Source: an uncultured Oscillospiraceae bacterium (GTDB taxonomy: Bacteria; Bacillota; Clostridia; Oscillospirales; Acutalibacteraceae). Taken from it: a DNA stretch of 64,000 bases. Where the stretch lies: the NCBI GenBank assembly GCA_900552265.1, contig URZE01000004.1, positions 1 to 64,000 of the forward strand. Direction: 5' to 3'. The notes under the pieces are model-generated. The model had not been told where the DNA came from. It saw nothing but the letters and a program-made list of their open reading frames with translations, and did not search any database. The position numbers were made by a program, and so were the translations under genes. Positions within the stretch are counted from its first letter, which is position 1. Each line of letters begins with the position of its first letter. Below, in pieces: positions 48,737 to 57,438 of this stretch.

Positions 48737-48874
48737 ATGAAACACATAAAAACCATAAATACAGCTGATTTAAAAAAAAGCGCATCTTATGGCGGATGCG
48801 GTGAATGCCAGGCTTCTTGCCAGACAGCTTCAAAGGTTGATAACACAGTAAGCAATCAAAAATGCGAAAAGTAA
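48737..48874 (+). CDS. scfA: SCIFF-type ribosomal peptide precursor, four-cysteine variant
   Basis: This 45-aa gene is too short for most gene finders. The product begins MKHIKTINTADLKKSA and contains YGGCGECQASCQTASK and NQKCEK at the end, the pattern of the SCIFF (six cysteines in forty-five residues) peptides of Clostridia. GGAGG lies upstream and the maturase is 98 bases downstream. Only four cysteines remain (21, 24, 28, 43). Positions 32 and 36, usually cysteine, are serine and asparagine. The known thioether of this family joins Cys32 to Thr37; Thr37 is present but its partner is not. The peptide may therefore be unmodified, differently linked, or under relaxed selection. Confidence 0.92.
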   Translation: MKHIKTINTADLKKSASYGGCGECQASCQTASKVDNTVSNQKCEK

Positions 48875-48904
48875 AGAAATAAGAAAATAAAACATTGTTT
48901 TGAG

Positions 48905-48937
48905 TTATCTTTCGGTTAACGCCGGAAGATAATTTTT
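48905..48937 (+). terminator. Partial terminator between scfA and scfB
   Basis: TTATCTTTCGG (48905-48915) pairs with CCGGAAGATAA (48922-48932) with one G-T pair, followed by TTTTT. It would give much more precursor mRNA than maturase mRNA, as is common in peptide-maturase pairs. Confidence 0.85.
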
Positions 48938-48972
48938 ACTGAAAATACACTGATGGGAAGGCAGAAACATTA

Positions 48973-50325
48973 ATGATACATAAATTTAAGTGGGATAATA
49001 TTAATTTTGTCCTTGATACTAATAGCGGTGCGGTACATTCTGTTGATGAAATAACTTATGATGCATTGGATTTTTTAAATGGAAATTTTTTTGATTATAC
49101 AGAAGATTATATAGTTAAAAAATTGGATAAAAAATATTCCGAAGAAGATATAAGAGAAGCATATTCTGAAATTTTGGAACTTTTTAAAAATGAAAAACTT
49201 TTTTCCGGAGATTCGTATAAAGAACTTGCGAAAGAAGAAAAATTGCGTTCACCGATAAAATCAATATGTCTTAATGTCGCACATGATTGTAACTTGAGAT
49301 GTTCATATTGTTTTGCATCTGAAGGAGATTTTGGATGTGGCAGAGAGCTTATGCCTTTGGAAACTGCAAAAAAGTCCGTTGATTTTATAATTAAGCATTC
49401 CGGCGGAATAAAGAATCTTGAGATGGACTTTTTCGGTGGGGAACCGCTTATGAACTGGAATGTTGTAAAAGAAACGGTAAGATATGCAAGAAGTCTGGAA
49501 AAGAAATATAATAAAAATTTCAGATTTACTCTTACTACAAACGGGATTTTGTTGGATGATGAAAAAATTGATTTTATAAATGAAGAAATATATGATGTAG
49601 TTCTTTCGCTTGACGGAAGAAAAGAAATAAACGATAGATATAGAATCACTAAGACTAAAAATGGTTCTTATGATATAGTAGTTCCAAAATTTCAAAAATT
49701 AATTTCTCGTCGAGGAGATAAAAGTTACTATGTCCGTGGAACATATACAAAAGATAATCTTGATTTTGTGAAGGATGTTAAGCATCTTTATAATTTGGGA
49801 TTTAAAAATATATCTATGGAACCGGTTTTGTGCGATAAAAAATTTAAATCCTCAATAAATGAGAAAGATATCGAACGAGTGTTGAGTGAATATGAAAATT
49901 TATGCAAAGAATTGATAAAAATGAAAAAATCCGGTAAGGAAATAAATTTCTTTAACTTTAACATTGATTTGGATAAAGGACCGTGTGTTTTAAAGCGCCT
50001 TAAAGGTTGCGGATGTGGAAATGATTACGTTGCGATTACACCGAACGGAGATATATTTTCATGTCATCAGCTTGTCGGAGAAAATAAATTTAAAATGGGA
50101 AATATAAATGCCGATACGTTTGATGATAATATAAAGAGGAAATTTCTTAACACAAGTATTTATCATAAAGAAAAATGTAAAAATTGTTGGGTTAAATTTT
50201 ATTGTAGCGGAGGATGCGCAGCAAAAAATTATCAGCATTGCGGAGATATAATGATTCCGTTTGACGTTAACTGCGAAATGCAAAAAAAGAAAGTGGAATG
50301 TGCAGTAGCTCTGAGGTTTGCATAA
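48973..50325 (+). CDS. scfB: SCIFF radical-SAM maturase
   Basis: This enzyme installs thioether links in the SCIFF peptide. Residues 1-80 form a PqqD-like peptide-recognition domain (KFKWDNINFVLDTNSGAVH). The radical-SAM core has CNLRCSYC (Cys106, 110, 113) for the SAM-binding 4Fe-4S cluster and DFFGGEPLMNW. The C-terminal SPASM domain holds further cysteines for auxiliary clusters (GPCVLKRLKGCGCGND, KCKNCWVKFYCSGGC). All motifs are intact in the 450-aa product, so the enzyme looks active even though its partner peptide has lost two cysteines. Confidence 0.95.
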   Translation: MIHKFKWDNINFVLDTNSGAVHSVDEITYDALDFLNGNFFDYTEDYIVKKLDKKYSEEDIREAYSEILELFKNEKLFSGDSYKELAKEEKLRSPIKSICLNVAHDCNLRCSYCFASEGDFGCGRELMPLETAKKSVDFIIKHSGGIKNLEMDFFGGEPLMNWNVVKETVRYARSLEKKYNKNFRFTLTTNGILLDDEKIDFINEEIYDVVLSLDGRKEINDRYRITKTKNGSYDIVVPKFQKLISRRGDKSYYVRGTYTKDNLDFVKDVKHLYNLGFKNISMEPVLCDKKFKSSINEKDIERVLSEYENLCKELIKMKKSGKEINFFNFNIDLDKGPCVLKRLKGCGCGNDYVAITPNGDIFSCHQLVGENKFKMGNINADTFDDNIKRKFLNTSIYHKEKCKNCWVKFYCSGGCAAKNYQHCGDIMIPFDVNCEMQKKKVECAVALRFA

Positions 50326-50348
50326 TTGTGTAATTTTATATAAAAAGA

Positions 50349-50386
50349 ACGCCTTCACCTTGTTGTAGTGAGGGCGTAAGTTTTTA
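50349..50386. terminator. Terminator after scfB
   Basis: ACGCCTTCAC (50349-50358) pairs with GTGAGGGCGT (50368-50377) through one G-T pair, then a T run. It also lies just beyond the end of the minus-strand microprotein gene. Confidence 0.8.
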
Positions 50387-50392
50387 GATTCT

Positions 50393-50554
50393 TTAATTTA
50401 TACTTGTTTCCAAGTAATCTTCAAGTTCTTGTTCTTCTCTTTTTTTCTTTTTGTCTACGATCACAAACATAGCTATTGCAAGGGACATTAAAGTTATGAG
50501 AGAAGCGATTATTCCCCAAAATAATCCTAATGTACTTTTGCTTTTTTCGTTCAC
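50393..50554 (-). CDS. 53-aa single-span membrane microprotein
   Basis: A GTG start with AAAGGAG seven bases upstream opens a 53-codon frame. The product starts MNEKSKST, has one membrane segment (LGLFWGIIASLITLMSLAI), then a basic stretch (DKKKKR) and an acidic tail (EEQELEDYLETS). It has its own promoter in front and a terminator behind, so it is probably real. It lies downstream of a P-type ATPase on the same strand, and its promoter shares 14 bases with the ATPase promoter, which may hint at co-regulation. The family is unknown. Confidence 0.7.
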   Translation of the reverse strand: MNEKSKSTLGLFWGIIASLITLMSLAIAMFVIVDKKKKREEQELEDYLETSIN

Positions 50555-50590
50555 AAATTATTTCTCCTTTCAGATTGTTAACTAAGTTCA

Positions 50591-50619
50591 ATGATAGGCG
50601 TTAATTAATTTTAAGTCAA
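50591..50619 (-). promoter_or_regulatory. Promoter of the 53-aa membrane microprotein
   Basis: On the minus strand TTGACT (50619-50614) and TATCAT (50596-50591) are 17 bases apart. Confidence 0.7.
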
Positions 50620-50629
50620 GGATTTAAAA

Positions 50630-52987
50630 TCATTTTTGTAATTTTTTTACATATTTTTCTAAATTTATTTTTGATATGCCGTCATAAATTATTTTTGATA
50701 TCAAAACAAGCGGAATTAGTATTAGAACATTTATATAGTTGAAAGATTCTATTTTGAGTAGAGTACCAAAGTAGATAATACCGGCGAAAAGAAGTGCAAT
50801 TACACTGTAAAATAAAGTTTTTCTTAAACTATTAAATGGAATTGAAATATTGTAAATAAGCATTATTCCTATTATTCCTGTTGAAACTACGGTTAAAGTA
50901 GAGTATCTTTCGATAGGGATATCAAACATCAAGTATATCGCTACGCAAGCCATAAGTGAACAAATAACTGTAAGAGCTGCGGGAACAGATTTGCTTATAA
51001 TATTTGTAAAAAGGTTTCCTTTTATTTTTTCTCGGTTGGGTTCAAGAGCAAGCACAAACGAGGGAATTCCGATGGTTACGGCGCTTATCAAAGTCATTTG
51101 TATAGGTATAAACGGATATGGTGCCGGAATTGTAAAGAAAAGTATTGCCAATAAAAAAGAATATATTGTTTTGGTTAAAAAAAGTGAAGCGGAACGCTGA
51201 ATATTATTAATTGCTTTTCGTCCTTCTGCAACGGCTTTGGGCATAGAAGCAAAATCCGAATTAAGAAGGACCAAATGAGAAACATTTCTGGCGATATCGC
51301 TTCCACCTGCCATTGCTACACTGCAATCTGCTTCTTTCATTGCAAGAACATCATTTACTCCGTCACCGACCATTGCAACAGTATGTTGATTTTCTTTAAG
51401 AGATTTTATTATAAGCTGTTTTTGAGGTGGGGTAACTCGTCCAAAAACGGTATATTTTGTTGCCGCATTTTTTACATCTTCATCTGTTTTTAACGTTGTA
51501 GCGTCTACAAAAGAGCGTGCATTTTTTAAATTTACTCTTTCTGCTATTTTTGAAACCGTTACAGGATTATCTCCTGAAATTACTTTTATATCCACACCTT
51601 GTTTTTTAAAGAAATTCAAAGTTTTTTCGGCATTAAATCTTATCCTGTCTTTTATAAGTATAAGAGCCATTAATTGAGTTGCTTTCGGTACTTTTGTGTT
51701 TTCGAAAGGATATTGAGAATGAGCCAAAACCAAAACACGGTAATTTTCGGAATAATACTTTATTTGTTCTTCAAATTTTCCACAGTCGTTTGGAAAGATG
51801 AATTCAGAAGCACCCAATAAAAATGAACCTTCCACTTCAAATTCTGCTCCTGACCATTTTCTTTCAGATGAAAACGGGATAACTTGTTTTGAAGATGTAA
51901 TAGACTTATCGGGAGGAAACACTCTTTTTACGGCTTTAAAAGTTTCGTTGTTGTCATTCAGTGTACTTGTGAGCATAGTAAGGGCTTTTTTTATGTCTTT
52001 TTCCGAAAATCCATTTTGTGGTATAATTTTTTCCACGTCAAAAGTTCCTTCGGTTATGGTTCCTGTTTTGTCAAGACACATTGTATCGACACGTGCAAGA
52101 GTTTCTATACAATAGATGTCTTGTACGAGAACTTTGTGTTTTGCAAGTCTGAAAACACCTACAGCGAGGACAGAACTTGTAAGTAACACGAGTCCTTCGG
52201 GTATCATTCCGGTTAGTGCGGCGGTAGTGTTGACTATTGCGGATGTCAAATCGTATCCGGAAGTGGTAAATTGACGGTAGAATAGAAGGGCTCCCATAGG
52301 AATTATTGCAATCGAAATGATTTTTATTATTTTGTTAAGAGTAGTCATTATTTCCGATTTGGTTTTTTTAATATATTTGGAACCTTTTAATAGCTTTGAA
52401 GCATAATTGTCTTTTCCTACATGTTCGACTTTCGCTGTACATTTTCCACTTACAAGATAGCTTCCGGAAAGAAGCATGTCTCCGGGTTTTTTCAAAATCA
52501 AATCAGGTTCGCCCGTAAGGAGTGATTCATTAACCTCGCAGTTTCCTTCCAGTATTATGGAATCTGCGGTTATTTGGTTTCCACTCTCGAAAAATATAAT
52601 ATCGTCAAGAACTATTTTTTCAATTTTTACTTTTCCTTTTTTGCCTTCTCGTATAACTTTTGCACTGTGTGAAGATATTAGATTAAGCCTGTCCACAGTT
52701 TTTTTTGCACGTATTTCCTGAAATATACCAATTACACAGTTGCATATTACAACTCCCATAAACATAAGATTTCGATAAGAGCCCACGCATAATACGGCAA
52801 TTGCCAAAACTGCGTTTATAAAGTTAAACAAAGTCAAAAGATTATCTTTTATAATATCAGCCGTTGATTTGCTTGAAATTGATTTATCAACGTTTACAAG
52901 GCCTTGTTTTATACGATTTTTAACTTCTTTTTTTGTAAGTCCGAAATCGCATTTTGGGTTATATCGATTAATTTCCGAAACTTCCAT
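50630..52987 (-). CDS. P-type cation ATPase, CtpE-like
   Basis: The 785-aa product has the A-domain loop LLTGEP, the membrane segment GMIPEGLVLLTSSVLAVG, the phosphorylation site MCLDKTGTITEGTF, the hinge VAMVGDGVNDVLAMKEADC and a C-terminal set of helices. It is shorter than the other ATPase in the window and lacks the cytosolic segments typical of calcium pumps of the SERCA type. The PEGL motif and overall layout resemble CtpE-like pumps, for which calcium is the reported cargo in mycobacteria. The ion here is not certain. Confidence 0.88.
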   Translation of the reverse strand: MEVSEINRYNPKCDFGLTKKEVKNRIKQGLVNVDKSISSKSTADIIKDNLLTLFNFINAVLAIAVLCVGSYRNLMFMGVVICNCVIGIFQEIRAKKTVDRLNLISSHSAKVIREGKKGKVKIEKIVLDDIIFFESGNQITADSIILEGNCEVNESLLTGEPDLILKKPGDMLLSGSYLVSGKCTAKVEHVGKDNYASKLLKGSKYIKKTKSEIMTTLNKIIKIISIAIIPMGALLFYRQFTTSGYDLTSAIVNTTAALTGMIPEGLVLLTSSVLAVGVFRLAKHKVLVQDIYCIETLARVDTMCLDKTGTITEGTFDVEKIIPQNGFSEKDIKKALTMLTSTLNDNNETFKAVKRVFPPDKSITSSKQVIPFSSERKWSGAEFEVEGSFLLGASEFIFPNDCGKFEEQIKYYSENYRVLVLAHSQYPFENTKVPKATQLMALILIKDRIRFNAEKTLNFFKKQGVDIKVISGDNPVTVSKIAERVNLKNARSFVDATTLKTDEDVKNAATKYTVFGRVTPPQKQLIIKSLKENQHTVAMVGDGVNDVLAMKEADCSVAMAGGSDIARNVSHLVLLNSDFASMPKAVAEGRKAINNIQRSASLFLTKTIYSFLLAILFFTIPAPYPFIPIQMTLISAVTIGIPSFVLALEPNREKIKGNLFTNIISKSVPAALTVICSLMACVAIYLMFDIPIERYSTLTVVSTGIIGIMLIYNISIPFNSLRKTLFYSVIALLFAGIIYFGTLLKIESFNYINVLILIPLVLISKIIYDGISKINLEKYVKKLQK

Positions 52988-53022
52988 ATTCGTTAGTACC
53001 CTCCATAAAAATTACTAACATT

Positions 53023-53050
53023 ATTATAAGTAAATATAATTTTAAGTCAA
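53023..53050 (-). promoter_or_regulatory. Promoter of the CtpE-like ATPase
   Basis: On the minus strand TTGACT (53050-53045) and TATAAT (53028-53023) are 16 bases apart. The 14 bases from TTGACT onward match the promoter at 50591-50619. Confidence 0.75.
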
Positions 53051-53075
53051 ATACATAAATGGGAGAGAAATAGTT

Positions 53076-53372
53076 ATGGTTTGCAGAATTGTTGATATGA
53101 AAAATAAGGAAGTAATAAGCGTTAAGGATGGATGTAGAATTGGGTGTGTTAATGACGTCGAAGTAGATATGAAATGTGCTAAACTTGTCGCAATAGTGGT
53201 CTACGGAAGACTGAAATGTTTTGGAATTTTTGGTCGAGAGGATGATATCATAATAAAATGGGAAAATATAGAAGTTATAGGAGAAGACACCATATTAGTA
53301 AGATACCACCCACAATATCGTCGACGAAAGAAGTTCGGGTGGTTCCCTGCGATATTTAAAGGGTGGAGATAA
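53076..53372 (+). CDS. YlmC/YmxH-family PRC-barrel protein
   Basis: The 98-aa product is a single PRC-barrel domain with the family pattern VISVKDGCRIGCVNDVEVD, YGRLKCFGIFGREDDIII and the closing IKWENIEVIGEDTILVR. Members occur throughout spore formers, often next to sporulation genes; their biochemical role is not known. GGAGAGA lies upstream. It is convergent with an uncharacterised secreted-protein gene whose end is ten bases away. Confidence 0.88.
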   Translation: MVCRIVDMKNKEVISVKDGCRIGCVNDVEVDMKCAKLVAIVVYGRLKCFGIFGREDDIIIKWENIEVIGEDTILVRYHPQYRRRKKFGWFPAIFKGWR

Positions 53373-53381
53373 ATAAAAATA

Positions 53382-54155
53382 TTAAACCGGAAATAATGAG
53401 TCTCTTTTAACTAAATATAAAATTGAGGGACAATATCTGGATTCAAATTCTATGAAATATCTTTTTATATAAAGTTCAAAATTTGCATACAGATAATCGG
53501 GTTCCAGAAGAATTTGAGGAGGTTTGGATGCGCAATCGAAATCTTTAAACCGTACCGATGTGTTCAATGCATAGTGTAGATTCTTATCCATAAGAATTCT
53601 GCGATCCATTACTATTAAATCGAATACATCTAAGATATTATCGATACTTGAATTATTAATATGTAATTTTTTTAATATGTCCTTTTTTCTTTCGTTCAAA
53701 TATTGTTCAAGAACTTCTTTTTGTAGTACGAGTCCCAATTTTTTTGGTTTTATAAACAATCTCTTACAGAAGATGTAACTTCCATCAGAACGATTTGTGT
53801 AATAGTAAATAGAATAATTAACTTCAAAATATTTGTCTAAATTTCTTGAATCAATCACGTAGGATTGTAGAAATCTGCTAATTAATTTATGGATATTTAC
53901 TTCTGCACCGTGAATACAACTGGGTGTGTTTTTTGAAACTACTGGATTTTTTGTGCTTGCTTGTCCGAAGGAGCTGAAATTATACTTTGATGGTTGAGAA
54001 GTAGGTTGCTCATCTGTTCTGTGGTATTGAGGGATAGGATCAATTTTACTGTCAGGATGATAGACTCCTTTTACTGCTTGAGAGGTAGTCAGACAAGTGC
54101 TTAAAGTAATCAAAAATGAAGTAATAAAATTAAATATATGCTTTGTTTTTTTCAT
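53382..54155 (-). CDS. Secreted protein of unknown function
   Basis: The 257-aa product has a signal peptide (FITSFLITLSTCLTTSQA, cleavage near residue 27), a proline/serine-rich linker (residues 28-85) and a folded region of about 170 residues rich in Tyr, Phe and Lys. Several cysteines (CIHGAE, FCKRL, DCASK, RYCPS) could pair outside the cell. I recognise no family. CAGGAG precedes the ATG, which lies 33 bases after the hemolysin-III gene, so the two may share a transcript. Confidence 0.72.
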   Translation of the reverse strand: MKKTKHIFNFITSFLITLSTCLTTSQAVKGVYHPDSKIDPIPQYHRTDEQPTSQPSKYNFSSFGQASTKNPVVSKNTPSCIHGAEVNIHKLISRFLQSYVIDSRNLDKYFEVNYSIYYYTNRSDGSYIFCKRLFIKPKKLGLVLQKEVLEQYLNERKKDILKKLHINNSSIDNILDVFDLIVMDRRILMDKNLHYALNTSVRFKDFDCASKPPQILLEPDYLYANFELYIKRYFIEFESRYCPSILYLVKRDSLFPV

Positions 54156-54188
54156 TTGTATATATTCTCCTGGTGTAATGTAAACTTA

Positions 54189-54863
54189 TCAATATATTAT
54201 AAAGAAATGAAGAACGCTTCCTGCGAGTACAAAAAGGTGCCAGATTGAATGCATGTATCTTATTTTTTTACCTATCACATAAAGTACAGCTCCAACGGTG
54301 TAAAAAATTCCTCCGGCTAATAAATAGAAAAATTGTTCAGAATTCAGACTTTCAAAAACGGGTTTTGCTATAAAGACTACGCTCCAACCCATTATTATGT
54401 AACACGCAAGTGATATTTTGGAAAATTTATTAACATCTATAGCGTTTAAAATGATTCCTGCTATTGCAGTTATCCATACTCCAATCAGAACTGCAGTGGC
54501 AAATGGACCTTTTATGTACATTGTGCATAAAGGAGTATATGTTCCGGCGATCAGCAAAAATATGGAACAGTGGTCAAATTTACGAAATATGGCTTTAGTT
54601 TTACCTGTTTTAAGAGCGTGATAAAGAGTGGACACAGTGTATAAAACAAATAGTGTGGAACAGTATATGGTAATGCAAGCCATGTCTTTGGGAGTGTAAT
54701 TTCTTTTCTTTAAGAGCAGTACATAAGCAACTATTGAGAAAACTATTCCGAGACCATGTGTTATGGAATTCATAATTTCTTCCATTAATGTATAAGAAGG
54801 AAGGTTAAATTTCTGACGTTGAGAAAAATTTTTGTTCTGAATTGTAGAAGGACACATATTCAT
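54189..54863 (-). CDS. Hemolysin III / YqfA-type membrane protein (PAQR family)
   Basis: The 224-aa product has seven predicted membrane segments and the family's zinc-type residues: NSITHGLG near the N terminus, STLYHAL in the first third, FDHCSIFLLIAGTYTP in the middle and HSIWHLFVLAGS at the end. Members are membrane hydrolase-like proteins; the old name hemolysin III comes from Bacillus cereus and does not imply that this one is a toxin. AGGAG lies upstream of the ATG. Confidence 0.92.
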   Translation of the reverse strand: MNMCPSTIQNKNFSQRQKFNLPSYTLMEEIMNSITHGLGIVFSIVAYVLLLKKRNYTPKDMACITIYCSTLFVLYTVSTLYHALKTGKTKAIFRKFDHCSIFLLIAGTYTPLCTMYIKGPFATAVLIGVWITAIAGIILNAIDVNKFSKISLACYIIMGWSVVFIAKPVFESLNSEQFFYLLAGGIFYTVGAVLYVIGKKIRYMHSIWHLFVLAGSVLHFFIIY

Positions 54864-55044
54864 TCATCTCCTAATTTTTGCATAGCCCTTATAGAGGGTA
54901 TCACATATTTAACTTTTTTTAAATCATTTCGAAATATAATTATAAATAATAAATTATAATTTTTTAGATATTTTGATTAATTAAGGTTTTATATTATGAA
55001 AAAAGAGCATAGATATAGATTGTGTTTATAGAGGAGTGAATTAA

Positions 55045-55785
55045 TTGAAAATTGTAAATGTGACTGAGTATTTTAAGAAAAATGCAATTTTTTACATAAC
55101 TTCTTTTTTAAGTGTGGTTATGGTTTGTGCCCTTGGATTTGTTGCATTCGGAAAAATTTCTGAGAAATGCGGAAATAAAGGAGCAGAGAAGACAATTATT
55201 CTTGATGCGGGACATGGCGGAGAAGATGGGGGAGCAATAGGGGTTGACGGAATAATTGAAAAAGATATAAATCTATCAATTACACTAAAAGTCAGAGATT
55301 ACCTGAAAGTATCAGGTTATAAAGTAATAATGACTCGAGAAACGGATACGGCCATTTACGACGATACGGTTGAAGGTTTAAAAAATAAAAAACGTTCGGA
55401 TTTACATAACAGAGCAAAAATGATAAATGATAATTCATGTGAAGGTAATATATTTGTGAGTATTCATCAAAATAAGTTTCCGGATTCGAAATATTTCGGA
55501 ACACAAATATTTTATTCAAAAAACGATTCCAAAAGTCAGACTTTGGCCTCAGGGATAAAAGATTCAGTGGTAGGACTTATTCAACCTGACAATACTCGTG
55601 AAATAAAACCTGCAGATAAGCGAATATTTTTGTTAAACAAAGCTGAAATACCGGCTGTTGTGGTTGAGTGTGGATTTCTATCAAATAAAGAAGAAGCTTC
55701 GAAATTAATAAAAGATGATTATCAGAGTCAGATGGCATTTTGTATATATTGTGGCATTATTAATTATTATTTAAATAATTCTTGA
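55045..55785 (+). CDS. cwlD: N-acetylmuramoyl-L-alanine amidase CwlD
   Basis: CwlD removes peptide side chains from spore cortex muramic acid before muramic-delta-lactam is formed. The 246-aa product has an N-terminal membrane anchor (YITSFLSVVMVCALGFVAF) and an amidase_3 domain with zinc ligands in LDAGHGGEDGG, the glutamate in GIIEKDINL, the third ligand in FVSIHQNKF and the catalytic glutamate in VVECGFLSN. The TTG start is preceded by GAGGAG. Together with SpoIIP and SigG it shows a sporulation pathway. Confidence 0.95.
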   Translation: MKIVNVTEYFKKNAIFYITSFLSVVMVCALGFVAFGKISEKCGNKGAEKTIILDAGHGGEDGGAIGVDGIIEKDINLSITLKVRDYLKVSGYKVIMTRETDTAIYDDTVEGLKNKKRSDLHNRAKMINDNSCEGNIFVSIHQNKFPDSKYFGTQIFYSKNDSKSQTLASGIKDSVVGLIQPDNTREIKPADKRIFLLNKAEIPAVVVECGFLSNKEEASKLIKDDYQSQMAFCIYCGIINYYLNNS

Positions 55786-55847
55786 TGTTTTCTGAGTATT
55801 AAATTATAATCTAAAAGCTAATATGGAGTTTATGTAGAACGAGAAAT

Positions 55848-55909
55848 TTAGGTTCACATATGTTTGATTAAGTCTAAAATAATGATATTTGTTTTAAATG
55901 TGAATCTAA
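55848..55909. repeat. 12-bp inverted repeat upstream of radA
   Basis: TTAGGTTCACAT (55848-55859) is complementary to ATGTGAATCTAA (55898-55909) apart from one G-T pair, with a 38-base gap. No T run follows, so it is not a normal terminator. An operator or a structured leader is possible. Confidence 0.45.
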
Positions 55910-56001
55910 AAAACGACGAGATAGTTTCTTTTACATGAAAAAATAAACGTAATAAGAAATAGTATAGATTCTCAAAGATTGGGAGAGAAGTAAGTTTTAG
56001 T

Positions 56002-57375
56002 ATGATGAAGTCAAAAAATATTTATGTGTGTTCAGAGTGTGGATATGAATCTGCAAAGTGGAATGGGATATGCCCATCATGCGGTCAGGGAAATACTATG
56101 ATTGAGGAATTGCGTGAAGTGGGTTTGAAAAAAAAATCCACAGCTGTAAAATTTAATAGTTCTCATATAAGTGAAGTCCCGATGAATAGTATAGACATAA
56201 ATGAAGAAACAAGGTATCATACGGGTTTTAATGAACTGGACAGAGTTTTTGGTGGAGGTATTGTCAAAGGTTCTTTATCGCTTCTTGGTGGTACGCCCGG
56301 AATAGGTAAATCCACACTTTTACTTCAGATATGTAATTATTTGGATAAAAACCTTAAGATTTTGTACGTATCGGGTGAAGAATCTAAACGGCAGATAAAA
56401 ATGCGTGCGTCGAGACTTGGTGTTCATAATGAAAATTTGTTTATAATGACCGAAACGGATATTAATTTAATTTCGGCAGAAATAGAATACACACATCCTG
56501 ACATAGTTATAATAGACTCAATTCAAACCATGAATAATCTTAATTCTGCTTCTTTTCCGGGAAGTGTTTCTCAGGTCAAAGAGTGTGCCAATGCATTTTT
56601 AAAACTTTCTAAATCTCTTGATATTACCGTAATGGTAATAGGTCACGTAAACAAAGACGGAGCAATTGCAGGGCCGAAAGTTTTAGAACATATGGTTGAT
56701 GCTGTATTTTATTTTGAGGGAGATAATCAAACATCTTACCGAATTTTACGTGCGGTTAAAAATAGGCATGGTTCCACAAACGAAATAGGTGTTTTCCGAA
56801 TGGAAAATGAAGGACTTAGTGAAGTGGAAAATCCTTCGGCAATGATGCTTGCCGGTAAACCTGAAGGAGTATCGGGAATATGTGTTGCATGCGTTATGGA
56901 GGGTTCAAGACCTATTTTAACCGAAGTTCAGGGACTTGTAACATCGACAAGTTTCGGGAATCCACGTAGGATGTCTACGGGATTTGACTACAATCGTATG
57001 TCACTTATTTTGGCTGTTTTGGAGAAACGTGCAGGGTACTTTTTTTCTTCCATGGATGCGTATATTAATGTTGTGGGAGGTCTTAAACTTGATGAACCTG
57101 CTGCAGACCTTTCGGTAGCTGTAGCTTTGGTTTCGAGTCTTAAAGATAAAGCCGTTGCCGATGATATTGTAGCGTTTGGAGAAATAGGGTTAGCCGGAGA
57201 GATTCGAGCTGTTCCGAATTGCGAAATGAGAATAAGAGAAGCTCAAAGGCTTGGGTTTAAGAAATGTGTGATTCCCTACTACAATTTTAAATCAATAAAG
57301 AATATCAGTAATTATGATATGGAAATTACCGGAGCAAAAGATATAAGAACTGCTGTTTCGGAAGCAATAAATTAA
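56002..57375 (+). CDS. radA: DNA repair protein RadA
   Basis: RadA (Sms) is a hexameric DnaB-like helicase that extends recombination intermediates, including during transformation. The 457-aa product has the N-terminal zinc ribbon CSECGYESAKWNGICPSC, Walker A GGTPGIGKSTLL, Walker B IVIIDSIQT, the RadA-specific KNRHGSTNE and a C-terminal Lon-protease-like domain (GGLKLDEPAADLSVA). GGGAGAGAAG precedes the ATG. A terminator follows. Confidence 0.96.
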   Translation: MMKSKNIYVCSECGYESAKWNGICPSCGQGNTMIEELREVGLKKKSTAVKFNSSHISEVPMNSIDINEETRYHTGFNELDRVFGGGIVKGSLSLLGGTPGIGKSTLLLQICNYLDKNLKILYVSGEESKRQIKMRASRLGVHNENLFIMTETDINLISAEIEYTHPDIVIIDSIQTMNNLNSASFPGSVSQVKECANAFLKLSKSLDITVMVIGHVNKDGAIAGPKVLEHMVDAVFYFEGDNQTSYRILRAVKNRHGSTNEIGVFRMENEGLSEVENPSAMMLAGKPEGVSGICVACVMEGSRPILTEVQGLVTSTSFGNPRRMSTGFDYNRMSLILAVLEKRAGYFFSSMDAYINVVGGLKLDEPAADLSVAVALVSSLKDKAVADDIVAFGEIGLAGEIRAVPNCEMRIREAQRLGFKKCVIPYYNFKSIKNISNYDMEITGAKDIRTAVSEAIN

Positions 57376-57393
57376 AAATTGGTATTACTAAAG

Positions 57394-57426
57394 AGCCGTG
57401 TAGATTTACTTCTGTACGGCTTTTTT
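57394..57426 (+). terminator. Terminator after radA
   Basis: AGCCGT (57394-57399) pairs with ACGGCT (57416-57421), extended by wobble pairs, and a T run follows. It lies between convergent radA and addA. Confidence 0.8.
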
Positions 57427-57438
57427 ATATGTAATTTA

